A stretch of DNA of 64,000 bases, taken from the NCBI GenBank assembly GCA_035772405.1, contig JAYKKM010000415.1, positions 1,154,501 to 1,218,500 of the forward strand, written 5' to 3'. This document shows positions 23,901 to 35,261 of this stretch, one piece after another. Below the pieces are notes generated by a model. It was not told where the DNA came from and did no database searches. It saw nothing but the letters and a program-made list of their open reading frames with translations. Each line of letters starts with the position of its first letter. The first letter of the stretch is position 1. Source of the stretch: Chrysogorgia sp. JL179-B06. Lineage: Eukaryota; Cnidaria; Anthozoa; Scleralcyonacea; Chrysogorgiidae. Both the position numbers and the translations under genes were made by a program.

Positions 23901-24146
23901 TTGATCTACCTTGGACCTGTGACAGTACGGTTGGTTGAACGTAGAGTTGAACGGATTAAATTTCTTGGAATTAAAGATAGCGTTGGTCCAGTCGGAGCGA
24001 ATTTGGTGCAAGACGACGAAGAATACTTGAAAATAAAGAAATCCTTTTTGAAAATGCACATGCTTTGTTCATTTGTTAACGTTTTGTGTTACGGTGCTTG
24101 TGGAGTGAATATATGGTGTCTGGCCAGTAAACAGCTTTTGTTATAA
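20995..24146 (+). CDS. TMEM205-like membrane protein, three exons
   Basis: Exons are 20995-21259, 22998-23167 and 23859-24146, giving 240 aa; a second good ATG at 21037 would give 226 aa (human TMEM205 has 189). Splice sites are GGTAAG, TGCAG, GGTGAG and CTTAG, with phases 1 and 0. The family pattern is clear: a helix with FATWVGVQFWVHVSGF, then LTRTAFVKVQSKMFPIYF, a membrane helix, LNLIYLGPVTVRLVERR, and a final KMHMLCSFVNVLCYGACG helix. Four transmembrane helices are expected, plus a possible extra N-terminal hydrophobic stretch (HVAAFMVTVGFVIYT). TMEM205 in mammals is an ER/secretory-membrane protein linked to cisplatin export; the role in this animal is unknown. Intron 1 holds a tRNA-like dispersed repeat and intron 2 a palindromic Penelope-like repeat. 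Confidence 0.85.
22082..22155 (-). pseudogene. tRNA-like head of a dispersed repeat
   Basis: On the minus strand a 74-nt cloverleaf can be drawn: a 7-bp acceptor stem (AGTCTCG with CGGGACT, one G-T), a D arm GCTC/GAGC, and a perfect T arm around ggttcgattcc. The anticodon stem has a C-C mismatch and the loop CCGGCAA lacks the universal T33. Its neighbours belong to the hairpin repeat also seen at 17307-17560. It is therefore best read as a tRNA-derived repeat, not a functional tRNA. Confidence 0.5.
22500..22620. repeat. Small foldback repeat
   Basis: Arms ggagaaatctttcc with aaaacgcccgaggctgc, and gggacgtttttgagaccaagg with aaagatttctcaata, pair around a short GC-rich centre. It lies in intron 1 of the TMEM205-like gene. 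Confidence 0.5.
23606..23803. repeat. Palindromic Penelope-like repeat with hammerhead-like motif in both arms
   Basis: Two arms of over 50 bp (23606-23660 and 23749-23803) are nearly perfect inverted copies. Each arm, read inward to outward, holds a perfect 6-bp stem GTCTCG/CGAGAC followed by GAAA and GCTC. In the minus-strand arm the preceding core is CTGTTGA, one base from the hammerhead CTGATGA; in the plus-strand arm it is CTGATAGTGA. Penelope-like elements are known to carry hammerhead motifs at their ends, so this fits a remnant. It lies in intron 2 of the TMEM205-like gene. Confidence 0.55.
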
Positions 24147-26065
24147 GACGGCAGATATACTTTATACCAGGAGATATTCCGCTTTGCGTAGCCTGTGTAC
24201 AGCCTGATGGCTTTGCGTGGAGATACTCTATACCTGTAGCTCTGCCGGCCAGCTGTGCCGGCGGCCGCGACTGTATTATCAACTAAATTTAACGACGAGC
24301 CAAACGACCTTAAAGACAAAATGGTTTCCACTACGGTCGTTTATATCAGATTTTCCCCTCTAAAACGTTTCACAGTGTAGAGTTGTACTTCATTCTAGTT
24401 CCTTGTACAGCCCTAGTGTTATTCTTGAGTTTTGAAAAGTATTAGACAGTGATCAGTTTTCAGGAGGGGAGAAATCTTTGTTCTAGTGAGTTCAGAAATC
24501 AGAATTTGCATGAAATTTACATATTACAAATTTACAATCAATGTGATTTGTTATTTTGTTCAGATTATCAGATACACTATACAAGTGTAAAATTTTCAAT
24601 TATCAGCACTGTGACACTAGAGCTATATGTAATATGCAAGGAACTAGAATGAGGCAAAAATGTTCACTGCGAAACGTTTTAGGGGGAACGACCTCAACGC
24701 GGCTATCTCAATAGCGTTGAGGTCGTTACGGTCGTTAGAACTTCAACTTCAAAGTGTAGTTCCACTCTGTCTTTTTAGGTCTTTGGGTATTTATCACGAC
24801 CAAGCCAGAAATGGTTGGAAACTAGTCCTTAGCGTATGGTATATTTAAAACTATTTTCAAAAATTCATTAGGAAAACACAAAGGAAAATCGTGACCGTAT
24901 CGTGTCTTTACATGTATATATGCGATATATATTAGACACTTTGCTGTTCTTAATTGTATTTAATTATCGGGTATAAAACACTGCTGCTCGTTTAATTTAT
25001 TAAATCACTACTTAAAAGTCATAAGATCCAGAATTCTAGTTTTATACAAACATTTTACATTTAGTTCTTGTAGAAAGATGTTTGACATATTTGCATGCAA
25101 TAACTATATGGTATTTATAAATAATCCAGTTTACTGAATTGTAATTCTATTATAGTATTATGTAGGGCTTAGTATTATATTAGCTTATTTATGCAAACTA
25201 TGGATAATTACAAAACTATTATATTACTATGGAAAATTATGGAAAATTAGTCCTGTCTTTATTTCACGAATTATAATTACTACAAATTCAGTTTATCCAA
25301 ACATAAAAAAACTCTAAATGTACTGCTGAAAACGGCTAACGTTTTGAGCAAAGGTCAGCTTCCCGGCCTTTTTTGAGCAGAGGCCAAAGGCCAACGGCCC
25401 AACAGTCAACACCAACCTAATACAGTATTTAATTTGTATTTCTACTCTGTTTACGCAGCAACACACTTTTTTGTTTTCCGTGTTGGCCGCGGCCATCTTG
25501 ATGAAAAAAGTTAACCTCGGATTAATGTCCCAGGCTACTCATCCCTCTGCATTCACGACAAAGTCAAATCTATAAATCATAGTGTAAATTAGTAAATTAC
25601 CTACTTGACCCCAACTGTTAATGTTAACTTATCCCATTCATAACACCCTAACCAATCCATAATCTGACATAAAACTGTTGACCTGCGTAACGCAGTGTAG
25701 AAATACAAATGAAATGCTCTAAAAAAGGTTCATGTACTGACGAACAAACACCGTAAAGAACTTGAAACAGGTGACTAGTATCCGGGGTCAAGTACCGCAT
25801 AGTACGCGTACTGACAGGGCCCTCGAAGGCAAAGAAAAGAGAAGCAATTTGAGAAAGAAATTCGTTCTTCCAAATCTTCAAGTTTTTCCAAAACTGCCAG
25901 ACTTTACCGCAAGGCATACAGTACAGTCGAGACATCTCTCTCAATTATCTCATGACTGGTGAGATGATGGTGTCTCAGAATAATTACTGTAATATTTTGG
26001 TTCGAGATCTTCCCTACAATTCTTCCGTACTCGACTGAGCCATTTAAAAGTGAAATACAGAAATT
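24147..26065. other. Intergenic region between the TMEM205-like and BFR1-like genes
   Basis: 24356-24405 and 24637-24690 are inverted arms (ctaaaacgtttc...cattctagttccttg) of a foldback element with no coding capacity. 24700-24735 adds a ttgaggtcgtt inverted pair. 25317-25410 is a Penelope-like end block (aacgttttgagcaaagg). The rest is AT-rich without a supportable gene. The BFR1-like promoter should lie within about 100 bp of 26065; no motif is clear. Confidence 0.55.
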
Positions 26066-29000
26066 ATGGAAGACCATGAAAACGCAGAAGATGCGCAAAA
26101 CGGTTTGTAAACAATATTATAGGTGAACCGCTGTCATGACTCGTAACACATATTAATTGTTTCACATTTGTTTGTATTAGTCATATATTATTGCTCATAG
26201 TCATAGAGATGTTACACCATAGTATTTCAACAAACTAGTTACCTTGCTGAAATAGCTCCGTCAAAATTATTTGTTTAGGAGAACAAGAAATGAAAGTTTA
26301 CAAACATCGAAAACCCCGGCCTGATAGACGAAGGTATCAAATTGAAATGGAATATATCGCAAATTTGATATGTGAGAAAGAAGGCATTTACGTATCCTTT
26401 CCCATATTTCCATGATCTTTAAATGAATTCCAGTAATATCGGAACAACTCTGTCAAGTAATGCCAGTCTGTCATGTACAGTTTATTGTTATCTTTAACGT
26501 AAATAATAAGAAATCTTTACGAGTATCGAGAAGCGAAGTGCCTAGTCAATCGATTGGGAACCGAGATGAAAATCTATTGAAACTTCGACATTTGAAAGAT
26601 GAAAAAGAAGAACGAATGAAACGCAAGCAAGTTATCGATGCTGAACTTAAGGGTCTGAGTCAACAGCTACAGAAAAAGGTAGTGCACTGCATGACAACTG
26701 CTATTACTCAAAATAAAGGAAGGGATCATATTTATGGATGGTGATTAAATGTCAAGGTGACTGCTATTGGGTTTTACTAAAAACGTGTCCTAACCCGACC
26801 GTAGGCCAACGGCCGACCGTAGGCCCGCACCGACCGTAGTTCCGCTGCCCGACCGTAGGCCCACAGCCCGACCGTAGGCCCACAGCCCGACCGTAGGCCC
26901 GCAGCCCGACCGTAGGCCCGTGGCACGACCATAGGTCTGCAACCCAATCTGAGGCCCACAGGCCGAGAATGAAACAAGACAAAAACTAAGATGTGATCAG
27001 CATTATTTTGCAGTCTTTGAGTTGTAAAATACAGCCGGGGGGTTAGGAGGACACTTTAGGTGGGGGGTTAGGGTTAGAAAACTAATTAGGTGGGGGTTAG
27101 GGTTAGAAAACTTGTTAGGTGGGGGTTAGTGTTAGGATTACCGGTAGGGTTATTTAGGGATTAGGGTTATTTTGTGGTAACAATCCAATAATTTATTGGG
27201 TACAATGCTAAAATAATGCCAATAATTTATTCGGTACAACATGAGGAACGGCTGTCCATTTTGCCATTAATCTGAAGCGACAATGAACCACTGACCAAAT
27301 CGTAGAGCCACGGATCTACAGTCGGGCCGCGGGCCTACAGTTGGGCCGTGGACCATGGGCTATTACACAGGCTTTAGTAAAACCCACGGCTATTACTTTG
27401 GAATATTATGGTTACTGAAACTTTGACACATTGCCATAAAGTGAAATTTCTCTGCACATTTACTTGATAAAATTGAGATCTCACTATTATGTAGCTGCAT
27501 GCCTGTGGTTGTACTGTATATTATATATCACTCATCTATTTGTAATTTCTTTTTTATTACTTTTGCTTGAAGTTTGAGTGCTATAATAAAGAGTGTTGTT
27601 ATAAAGATCAATTATTTATTGAAACCTTATTTCATTAAAAGTTCAAATATGCTTACTTTTTCATTGCTTTTTTAGATGGAAACATGTACTAAACTACAGG
27701 CAAGCCTTAGATACAAAGATGAAAAGAGAACAAACAATGCAATAATGTACGGTTTTAGTTGAATACCAATGGTGTTGTGTAATGGTATGAAAAGGAGAAA
27801 TAAGAGAACTTCAATGTGTCGAAAAATACTTAAGTAACAGTACTAATATACCCATACTCGTTGACATGAATATATGTTAGTACTCTTACTTAAATTAGTG
27901 CCTATGAAACAATACTCTGTTTTTATGACCCACTTTGGTACTTCGTGATGCACTAGATATTATGGTGCTATCGGTTTTTCAATCACGGTACAGGAAAGTG
28001 CTTTTATCGACATTCAAACATCGCTATTTTGATCGAAATATTTCCGGAGTCTGGGATCGACCGAAAGCAGCAGTCTAGTGATGTCACACGTCAGAGTGCT
28101 TGAATGCTTAGCTGTGGAAATATTACTGATATTTGAGTTAGATTCAACTTCCTCCTCTGAAAGCGAGATCAATAATTCTCATCTCTAGAATCTATGCCGA
28201 CTCTAACGTGTGATGTAAAAGAGGTGATTTTACTGCGTAATGTGTAATTTGGTGTAATTTTCCCACTTTTACATAACAAATAAAGCCCTTTCCTTTGTCG
28301 TGATTGAAAAATCGATACCACCATAAGATTCAGCACATCAAGTGGGTCATAAAATAGAGTTGAATTTTTCATTTCATACTTTAAGTATTTTTGGACACAT
28401 TGAAGTTCTCTTATTTCTCCTTTTCATATTATATCCAGTTCTTTTGAGAACTTAGCAGCTTTGATATTTTTTCTTCTGTAAAGACATGTTGTTGCCTCTG
28501 TGCATGGAATTATTGTATATCATGGAATTATTGATATTTTACAGGGTCTAAGTGCATGGTTTGAATGGAATCAAATGCTAACAAACTTATCTTCTTTCAT
28601 TATCTGACTAGCTTTGGTTAAACAATTGAAACTAAAACGTTTTATAAATGTTTTCATCTAGACAACTTGAGAATCACCTCAGTACTTATCAGCTCACATT
28701 GTCAGAAGAGAAGAAACTGGTTAGTGAAATAGATTCTTTGAAAAGGTCTAAAAAGACTTTAAGGTGAGGAATAGACCAGTAAGATATCCTATTAAACAAG
28801 TTGTTTAAAGTGTATATAACATCTGGGAATTTAACACATATATTATATGTAATCTATGGATTCTCCCGAAAAATATTGTAGTATATCTTGTCAGCCGAAA
28901 ATTTCATCTTCATAAACTTTTTTGCTGTTAAAGTGGACAGAAGTAATGTCATAGCGGCCATCTGTCTACACGAAAACCTCTTTACAGATGCCCACTATTC

Positions 29001-32000
29001 AAAACATCCCTCGTCTCTTGTCTTTTACAATTTTCTATCAAGAAACAATTTTCAATTGTTCTGTTTTTTTAGTTAAATCTTACCCAAAAATTGATTGGAT
29101 TTTTTTTATTTCTAGTGAATATCTCAGCGTGAAACAAGATGTTGATAATCTTAGACAAATGCAAGGCACGCTAAGACAGGAACGAGATGTATGTATCAAT
29201 GTACCATCATGTTATGTACTAATGTTGATGTCTTTAATTAAACTATCCTTTTTCTTTAACTTTATAAGACTCTCATACGAGAAACGCATGAGATAAGAGC
29301 CAAAGAAAATGACATCAAGACCTTTCTTGAGAAAAAGAAAACAGAGGAGCCTGCTTACGATAAGGACGTGCTTAAGAAAGGTAAGTGCAGGCCCTAGTTG
29401 TTAACGAGTGCAGGCCTTACTCGTTAAAGAGTGCAGGCCTTAGTTGTACTTGTTAAAGTGCCACTACGATCAAATTTTTACCTATCGATATTTTTACGTA
29501 TTTATAAAGCAGAGCTTCTAAATATTACTTGGTCAAAATCGTTTTGCGATTCGACGATGGCAAGTATTATTTTTCTGACTCCAAATCTGGAGTTGTTATG
29601 TCCGCCATTAATTGATCATGTTCCTGACCAGCGTAACGAAGTGACGTCAGATTCTCAACGCCAAGACTCCACATGGCTAATTCTTCAAGTAAATCAAGGT
29701 CGTTTTTTCAAATTCTTCGTCTGAAAGGCTGAACATTTCATCTACTTCTCGAAGAAAACAAGAAAACAAGTAACCTCGACTGAAATTCAGGCATAGCATT
29801 GAGAATCTGACGTCACAAACAATATTACCTTTTGAAATTGCGGGCTCACTTGGAACACGTTTTTGGAAATGGTCATGGCCTAAACAATAGTGATTTCAGA
29901 GCTCAAAATACTTACAGTACTTCAAAATACCATTTTTTAGTTTTTTTTTACATCGATGATCACTTTCGACCCTGAAATACTATTCTATGCTAAAGAAAAT
30001 CTAAAAGATGCCAGTTTAAAGAGTGCAGGCCTTAGTGCAGGCCCTTAGAGAGTTTACTTTTCGCTGACTCTGACAAAGGATCTTTTCTTGATACGTTATA
30101 CCTCCTAAACACTTTGTAGACAGTACACCAATCTTAATTTTAGAGTATTTGACTTTTATGACAATCTCTATGTCTTTAAATTAATAGACATTGACAGCTT
30201 ATATGAAAAACGTCGAGAATTGCATAGTTCATTCAAACAGGAAATGGCATCCTATCATGAAGAACAAAAGGAAATGGAGAAAAGTACCACCAGACTAAAG
30301 GCAGTTGAAAGACGAGAGGAAATGAGGATATCTAAAAGTCAGGCACCAGAAAGACGAAGGTACATGTTAATTAGAAAATAGAAAACTCCAGTTTTAATAG
30401 AAACTTTTTGTCTAATACCAATGCTGTAATCTAATTGGCTACGCTACTCGCTATCCATAATTAGCAATTAGACTATGGTCTCTAAATTTCTACGAGGTGA
30501 TAGTTAACGAAGGCAAAGCCCAAGTTAACTGTCGCCTCAGAAATTGAGAGTAAATCTATCAACAATTAGATAGCCTACGTCATCATCTGTGAAATTTGAA
30601 AAACACAGACTATGAACCAGCGTCGTTAATCGTGTTCTACTAAGAGAAATTTATATAGTAGACTATGATTGGTTGCCTAGAAAATTTAGTTAATACGCGA
30701 TATTCAATTGGTTAAGAACTACTTCTGTTTCCTATGTTTGTTGTTTGCCACGAAGACAGTTTGTCAGCCGCCTCAACGTATTCTTTATAAACGAGACTAT
30801 TAAAGTGCCCCAAACCTCAAATTGTTTTATTGTCTTATTTGGAATAACTTTTAAAATGATAAAGTAACTTATTTTGAAGATTTTCGTTTCTTTGCTTTCT
30901 TTTTGAGATATATCAGTTTGTTTGATATGCAAATGTCCGGAATTTACGTCAAACATGCATATAATGAGTTATCAGAGAATGTTATCTATCTTTGCGTTCA
31001 TCAAATAAAAACACCAAAGTGTGAATAACACGTGTGCGTGTTTCTCCCACAACACCAAACTTCTCGATTTTAAAGGATTTCGTTCGAGAATGAAAGAGAT
31101 ACACACATTTCTCCGATAAGTCATTATGCATGTGTAACGTAAATTCCGGACATTTGCATATCAAACAAACTGATATACCTCCAAAAGAAAGCGAAGAAAC
31201 GAAAATCTTCATCCAAATAATACAATAAAAAAATTTGAGGTTAGGGGCACTTTAAAGAGTTTACTAATACTTTCAAAGGCTGACTGTTTATAGTCGGCAT
31301 AATTTTGGTTCGAGGATATGATCAAACAGTCGAAGAAATGCGGGAATCGAATTGTTAATCATACAATATTTACAGGTATAGCCGTTGAGTGACGATTCTC
31401 GAATATGCTGTTTCATTTTAGCTTTTCAGTTTGTCCTATTTGTCTATTAGAACTAAGTTTGTTCTTCACATGAGTTCTTAAACTTTTAGTGTCAGAATAC
31501 TTCGTTTTTTTGTCAAAAAGCAATACTTATTGTGATAACATGATTGTATGATTTACTACGAACAATATTGGCATTTTGCGCAACTGCCTTCCTGTTGATT
31601 TCCTTTTGTATGATTTACTGTCATCTTTAACACCTGTAGGCAAGAAACGAGACCAGAAATTCGCCCATTTGAAGAAGAAAGAAATATCTGTATTTGCTTG
31701 GAACACTTCTTGGAGTCTCAAAGATTACAACCATTGATTGAAGTACAGAAAGATAAACCATGTGCTGGTCTCACCACACACGTTGAAGGTAACCAAGAAA
31801 ATGAAGATAGAAAAAGTCTGAGCTAGATTAAAAGCACTTATTAACGCACATTAAGGATCAGACAACAGAATACACGAGAAAATTTAAACTCGAATGTGTG
31901 ACTTCCAGCCCTTAATTTACGTCGCATAAGGTGACATTTTTAGCGGGGGAATTAAAAATAGCGCTTTTTCGCCATGGACCAAATTAAAAACTATAAAATC

Positions 32001-33900
32001 AACTCTGATTTTAGGTGGTATCGGTTTTTCAATCACGACAAAGGAAAGTGTTTTATTTTTTATGTAAAAGTGGAGAAATTACACCAATTTTGTCCCACCT
32101 CATCGCGCGGTCAAATCACCTCTTTGACGTCACACGTTAGAGTCGGCATAGATTCTAGAGATGAAAAAATCATTACTGATCTCGCTTTCAGAGGAAGAAG
32201 TTGACTCTAACTCAAAAATTAGTAATATTTCCACAGCTAAGCATTCAAGCACCACAAAAAACATATTGATATTATCCACGACTATAATGTGTGACGTCAT
32301 TAGACTCCTGCTTCGGTGCCAGAGTCCGGAAATTTTTTCTATCAAAATAGCGATGTTTGAACGTCGATAAAAGCACTTTCCCATACCGTGATTGAAAAAC
32401 CAATAGCACCATAATATCCAGCGCACCACAAAGTACCAAAGTAGGTCATAAAATCACTTCTAAAAACAGCCAGTTTCCCAACGATTTAATCACGCCATAT
32501 ACCAACATGTCTATGGTTAATAAGCTAGTTGCCTTCCGACATTTTCTTTACATTAACTTCTTGTATTGAGTTTCTTTTCTGCAACTTCTTCCAGTAGCAA
32601 AAAGTGAATTTAATGAAACGGAAGCATCGAAAAATGGGTCCTTTGTCATGAAGAAAAACAACAGTGAATTGGATGGACTTTTTGCTGCTTCAAGTCGTAA
32701 AATGTCAAGAAAAGGAAGTAAGAAAGGACGAAAGTCAAAAGACTATTCTCAAGTAAGAGTTAATTTACGTCACTTGAAATAGCCGGGCTTTTTTGTTCGT
32801 ATTAATTATTATTAAATATTGCAACTTTATTTTTTAGAAACTCGTGTTGCATCCTCATGTTTTGGAACAATTCTTAAGGTTAAATATTCATCCTCCATCA
32901 ACATTAGCAGATGTTGGGAAAGTTTTGGAACAATTAAATGAAAAAAAGGTATACCTGGTTTGCCGTGCCGTGCCGTGCCGTGCCGTGCTGCGCTGGGCCT
33001 TGCTATATATTCACTTTAGGCCTTCGCTCAAACCGTCAGTATGCCATTCCTGGCTGTTCACTTTCTTTGTCTTTTCAATACTTTGATAGTAAATCAGCCA
33101 AGTTTGGATTTGCTTGCAAACTATTTTTTGTCATTTAGGAATTGTACCAAAACGCGGCGATTACAATTACCCCCAAATCTCCACTAATACCCGAAACATC
33201 TGAGATAACAATATCTAAAGAACCAAGTCTTGACGTTGCCACACACAAGGCACATGCGAATATTGCTTCAGAGTCAGAAAAGGAGACTCGTTATGCAATC
33301 GGGGATAACGGTGGACAAGATGAAGATGCTGTACTAAGTAGTACAACTCAAACAAGTGATTCGTTTAGTGGAGCTACAGAACTTGATGCTGCGATGGAGT
33401 CGGGATCAACGGAGATACCCGAGAACACAGGGATATCAAGTACTAGTGAGGATAGTCATGGTGACCAGAGTGGACATGATGTAATTGTCGCGGAAATTGA
33501 GACGAGGGCCTCAGAGGATGAGAACCCGACTAATGTCGAAGAGGAAGAGAACCCGACTAATGTCGAAGAGGAAGAGAACCCGACTAATGTAGAAGAGGAA
33601 GAGAACCCGACCAATGTCGAAGAGGAAGAGAACCCGACTAATGTCGAAGAGGAAGAGAACCCGACTAATGTAGAAGAGGAAGAGATTTTACAAGACAAAG
33701 AAAGAAACACAGAGTGTGAAGAATCTTTACAAGAAAGGGAATTCATTCGCAATAAAGAAAATAGTGAGGAAAGCGGTGTAATCAAAAGGTCGAAGAGTGT
33801 TGATTGTACCTTCGACTTCATCGCAGAAACAATTGAGAAAAGTTTGGAAAGTATTGTCACGTCGAAAGCGTCGAAGGAAATTCAGGTGCGGGCCACGTGA
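26066..33900 (+). CDS. BFR1-like / nuclear segregation protein, twelve exons
   Basis: Exons: 26066-26102, 26279-26391, 26511-26678, 27676-27746, 28662-28763, 29116-29188, 29269-29380, 30188-30359, 31640-31788, 32595-32752, 32838-32948, 33139-33900; total 675 aa, every junction in phase. The end of exon 2 and start of exon 3 are least certain (an alternative donor is at 26334). The order of features is that of the Bfr1 family: an N-terminal KHRKPRPDRR segment, helix with QLENHLSTYQLTLSEEKKLV and SLKRSKK, a long coiled coil, then EEERNICICLEHFLESQ, a Lys-rich linker, and LHPHVLEQFLRLNIHPPST with a following LEQLNEKK. In yeast Bfr1 is an mRNP/polysome protein working with Scp160 at the ER; a similar role here is inference. 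The last exon adds an acidic tail of about 200 residues with six nine-residue repeats, not typical of the family. Most of the larger introns carry an inverted-repeat element. Confidence 0.75.
26760..27395. mobile_element. Foldback element with tandem GACCGTAGGCC units
   Basis: The ends tgctattgggttttactaaa and tttagtaaaacccacggcta are inverted repeats. The left half holds about nine imperfect 15-18 bp units around cgaccgtaggccc (26797-26960); the right half (27300-27355) has the same motif inverted and fewer times. The middle (27036-27170) has repeated ggtgggggttagggttagaaaac blocks. It lies in intron 3 of the BFR1-like gene. No transposase. Confidence 0.6.
27776..28436. mobile_element. Foldback element, family E, copy 1
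   Basis: The outer arms (27789-27835 and 28376-28432) share gagaaataagagaacttcaa and its complement. The inner arms share ggtatcgatttttcaatcac-type sequence at 27970 and 28295. The same inner arms occur at 32010-32430 in opposite orientation. It lies in intron 4 of the BFR1-like gene. Confidence 0.65.
28802..29000. mobile_element. Truncated family B MITE
   Basis: Starting at TTTAAAGTGTATATAACATC it follows the left arm and the centre of the element at 3424-3745, including gtaatctatggattctcc and the tcatcttcata/ctgttaaag blocks, and stops at the centre; the right arm is missing. It lies in intron 5 of the BFR1-like gene. Confidence 0.7.
29453..30008. mobile_element. Family A MITE, copy lacking its right end
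   Basis: From TTAAAGTGCCACTACG the sequence follows the 2632-3209 element closely to ctaaagaaaatctaaaaga, then the last 25 bp with the right inverted repeat are absent. The flanks carry repeats of gttaaagagtgcaggcctta on both sides, so the end may have been lost by recombination or the flanks duplicated. It lies in intron 7 of the BFR1-like gene. Confidence 0.75.
30800..31255. mobile_element. TTAA foldback MITE, family C, intact copy
   Basis: It starts TTAAAGTGCCCCAAACCTCA and ends TGAGGTTAGGGGCACTTTAA. The arms pair over about 170 bp each (gaagattttcgtttctt...tcagtttgtttgatatgc and complement). It lies in intron 8 of the BFR1-like gene. A second copy is at 34790-35261. Confidence 0.8.
32010..32430. 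mobile_element. Foldback element, family E, copy 2
   Basis: ggtggtatcggtttttcaat at the left and attgaaaaaccaatagcacc at the right are inverted arms, matching 27970-28330 in the other orientation. It lies in intron 9 of the BFR1-like gene. Confidence 0.65.
33520..33681 (+). repeat. 27-bp coding tandem repeat, six copies
   Basis: The unit encodes ENPTNVEEE and is repeated six times with only a few synonymous changes (gtcgaa/gtagaa). It sits in the acidic C-terminal exon of the BFR1-like gene and keeps the frame. The low divergence suggests recent expansion and probable length polymorphism. Confidence 0.95.
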
Positions 33901-34177
33901 GGGTTACCAACGTAGTTTTTGATGGTTTTTAAGTTTTTTACGACCTTTTTATGTCCATGGCTCAGTTTTTTAAACATTAGCGAGTCTTTACGCTGAAACA
34001 CGACGGCAGTGCTAAGGTAAAACTGAACCTCTAGATTGAGTATTGCAATGTTTCGAGACGTCGTCGTCGAAATTCGTGTCCCTTTACGTGAACTATTAAG
34101 GATATGTAGGGCCAGCCCAATTTTGTACGTCAGTTTCAGTCTCCTGCTCGGTCGTTTTTATTCCAGTCGTCCAGACC

Positions 34178-34503
34178 ACTGATCTCGAAAGAAGACTGGA
34201 TCGAGCAACATATTGTCCGCCGATGGCAGAAAATGAAGCCTGCAAAATTCGACAGGCACCATTACTAAGGGACCAAAGTCGCAGTAAATCTGTAGGTAGG
34301 TCATGAATCGTTTTACCCAGCAATTTGAAAAATGTCTTCTGGTCCTCTTTATAGCAAAATTATTTTATTTTGTGGATGGTAAGAGCACATAATCCAACCA
34401 AAAACCTCATAGGATCCATAGTTGGTCCCTTAGTAATGGCGGACTTCCGGCTTCATTTTCTGAACAATAGTTGCTCGATCCAGTCTTCTTTCGAGATCAG
34501 TCG
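34178..34503. mobile_element. Foldback repeat
   Basis: The left arm, gatctcgaaagaagactgga then tcgagcaac, and the right arm with the exact complement pair over about 90 bp each, including the gaaaatgaagcc and ccattactaagggacca blocks. No coding capacity. 35375-35460 looks like a diverged further copy of the outer part (gcggcatcat, gaggaggc). Confidence 0.6.
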
Positions 34504-34789
34504 TACAGCCGTTAACGTTTACGAAACTGAGCTCTCGTGGAAATCTGCCTCTTCCGCAAACCTTCGCGGCATCATGGGAAGGTTCCTTGCAGTTTTTGTA
34601 AACAAAATGGCGTTCCATCTCATCATGGACAAAAAGTAGATGTTATTGGATATTTTAGTAAACAGTACAAACCTAATATCTCGTAATCATGCCGTATTTT
34701 ACAAAGCCCTTAGGTGACTCAAAATTCAAATGATGAGTTATTACTATACAGCTCTATAAATACATATTTTCGGCGGAGATTTTCGGCCC

Positions 34790-35261
34790 ATAACCTCAAA
34801 ATGTTTTATTGTCTTGTTTGGAAGAACTTTCAAAATTTAAAAGTAACTTCTTTTGAAGATTTTCGTTTCTTCGCTTTCTTTTTGAGATATATCAGTTTGT
34901 TTGATATGCAAATGTCTGGAATTTCGTCACACATGCATAATGACTTATTGGAGAAATGTGTGTATCTCTTTCATTCTCGAACGAAATCCTTTAAAATCAA
35001 GAAGTTTGTTGTTGTGGGAGAAACGCGCACACGTGTTATTCACATTTTAGTGTTTTTATTTGATGAACCCAAAGATATACACCATTCTCAGATAACTCAT
35101 TATGCATGTTTGACGAAATTCCAGATATTTGCATATTAAACAAACTGATATATCTCAAAAAGAAAGCAAAGAAGTGAAAATCTTCAAAAGAAGTTACTTT
35201 ATCGTTTTAAAAGTTCTTCCAAATAAGACAATAAAAATTTTTGAGGTTAGGGGCACTTTAA
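34790..35261. mobile_element. Family C MITE, left end lost
   Basis: The interior and right end (gaggttaggggcactttaa) match 30800-31255; the left end begins at ataacctcaaaatg, missing the terminal AAAGTGCCCC. Its two arms still pair over most of the length. Confidence 0.75.

Noticed and set aside
27036..27170. Internal telomere tract
   Set aside because: TTAGGG occurs only inside a longer ggtgggggttagggttagaa unit; it is not a pure telomeric array.
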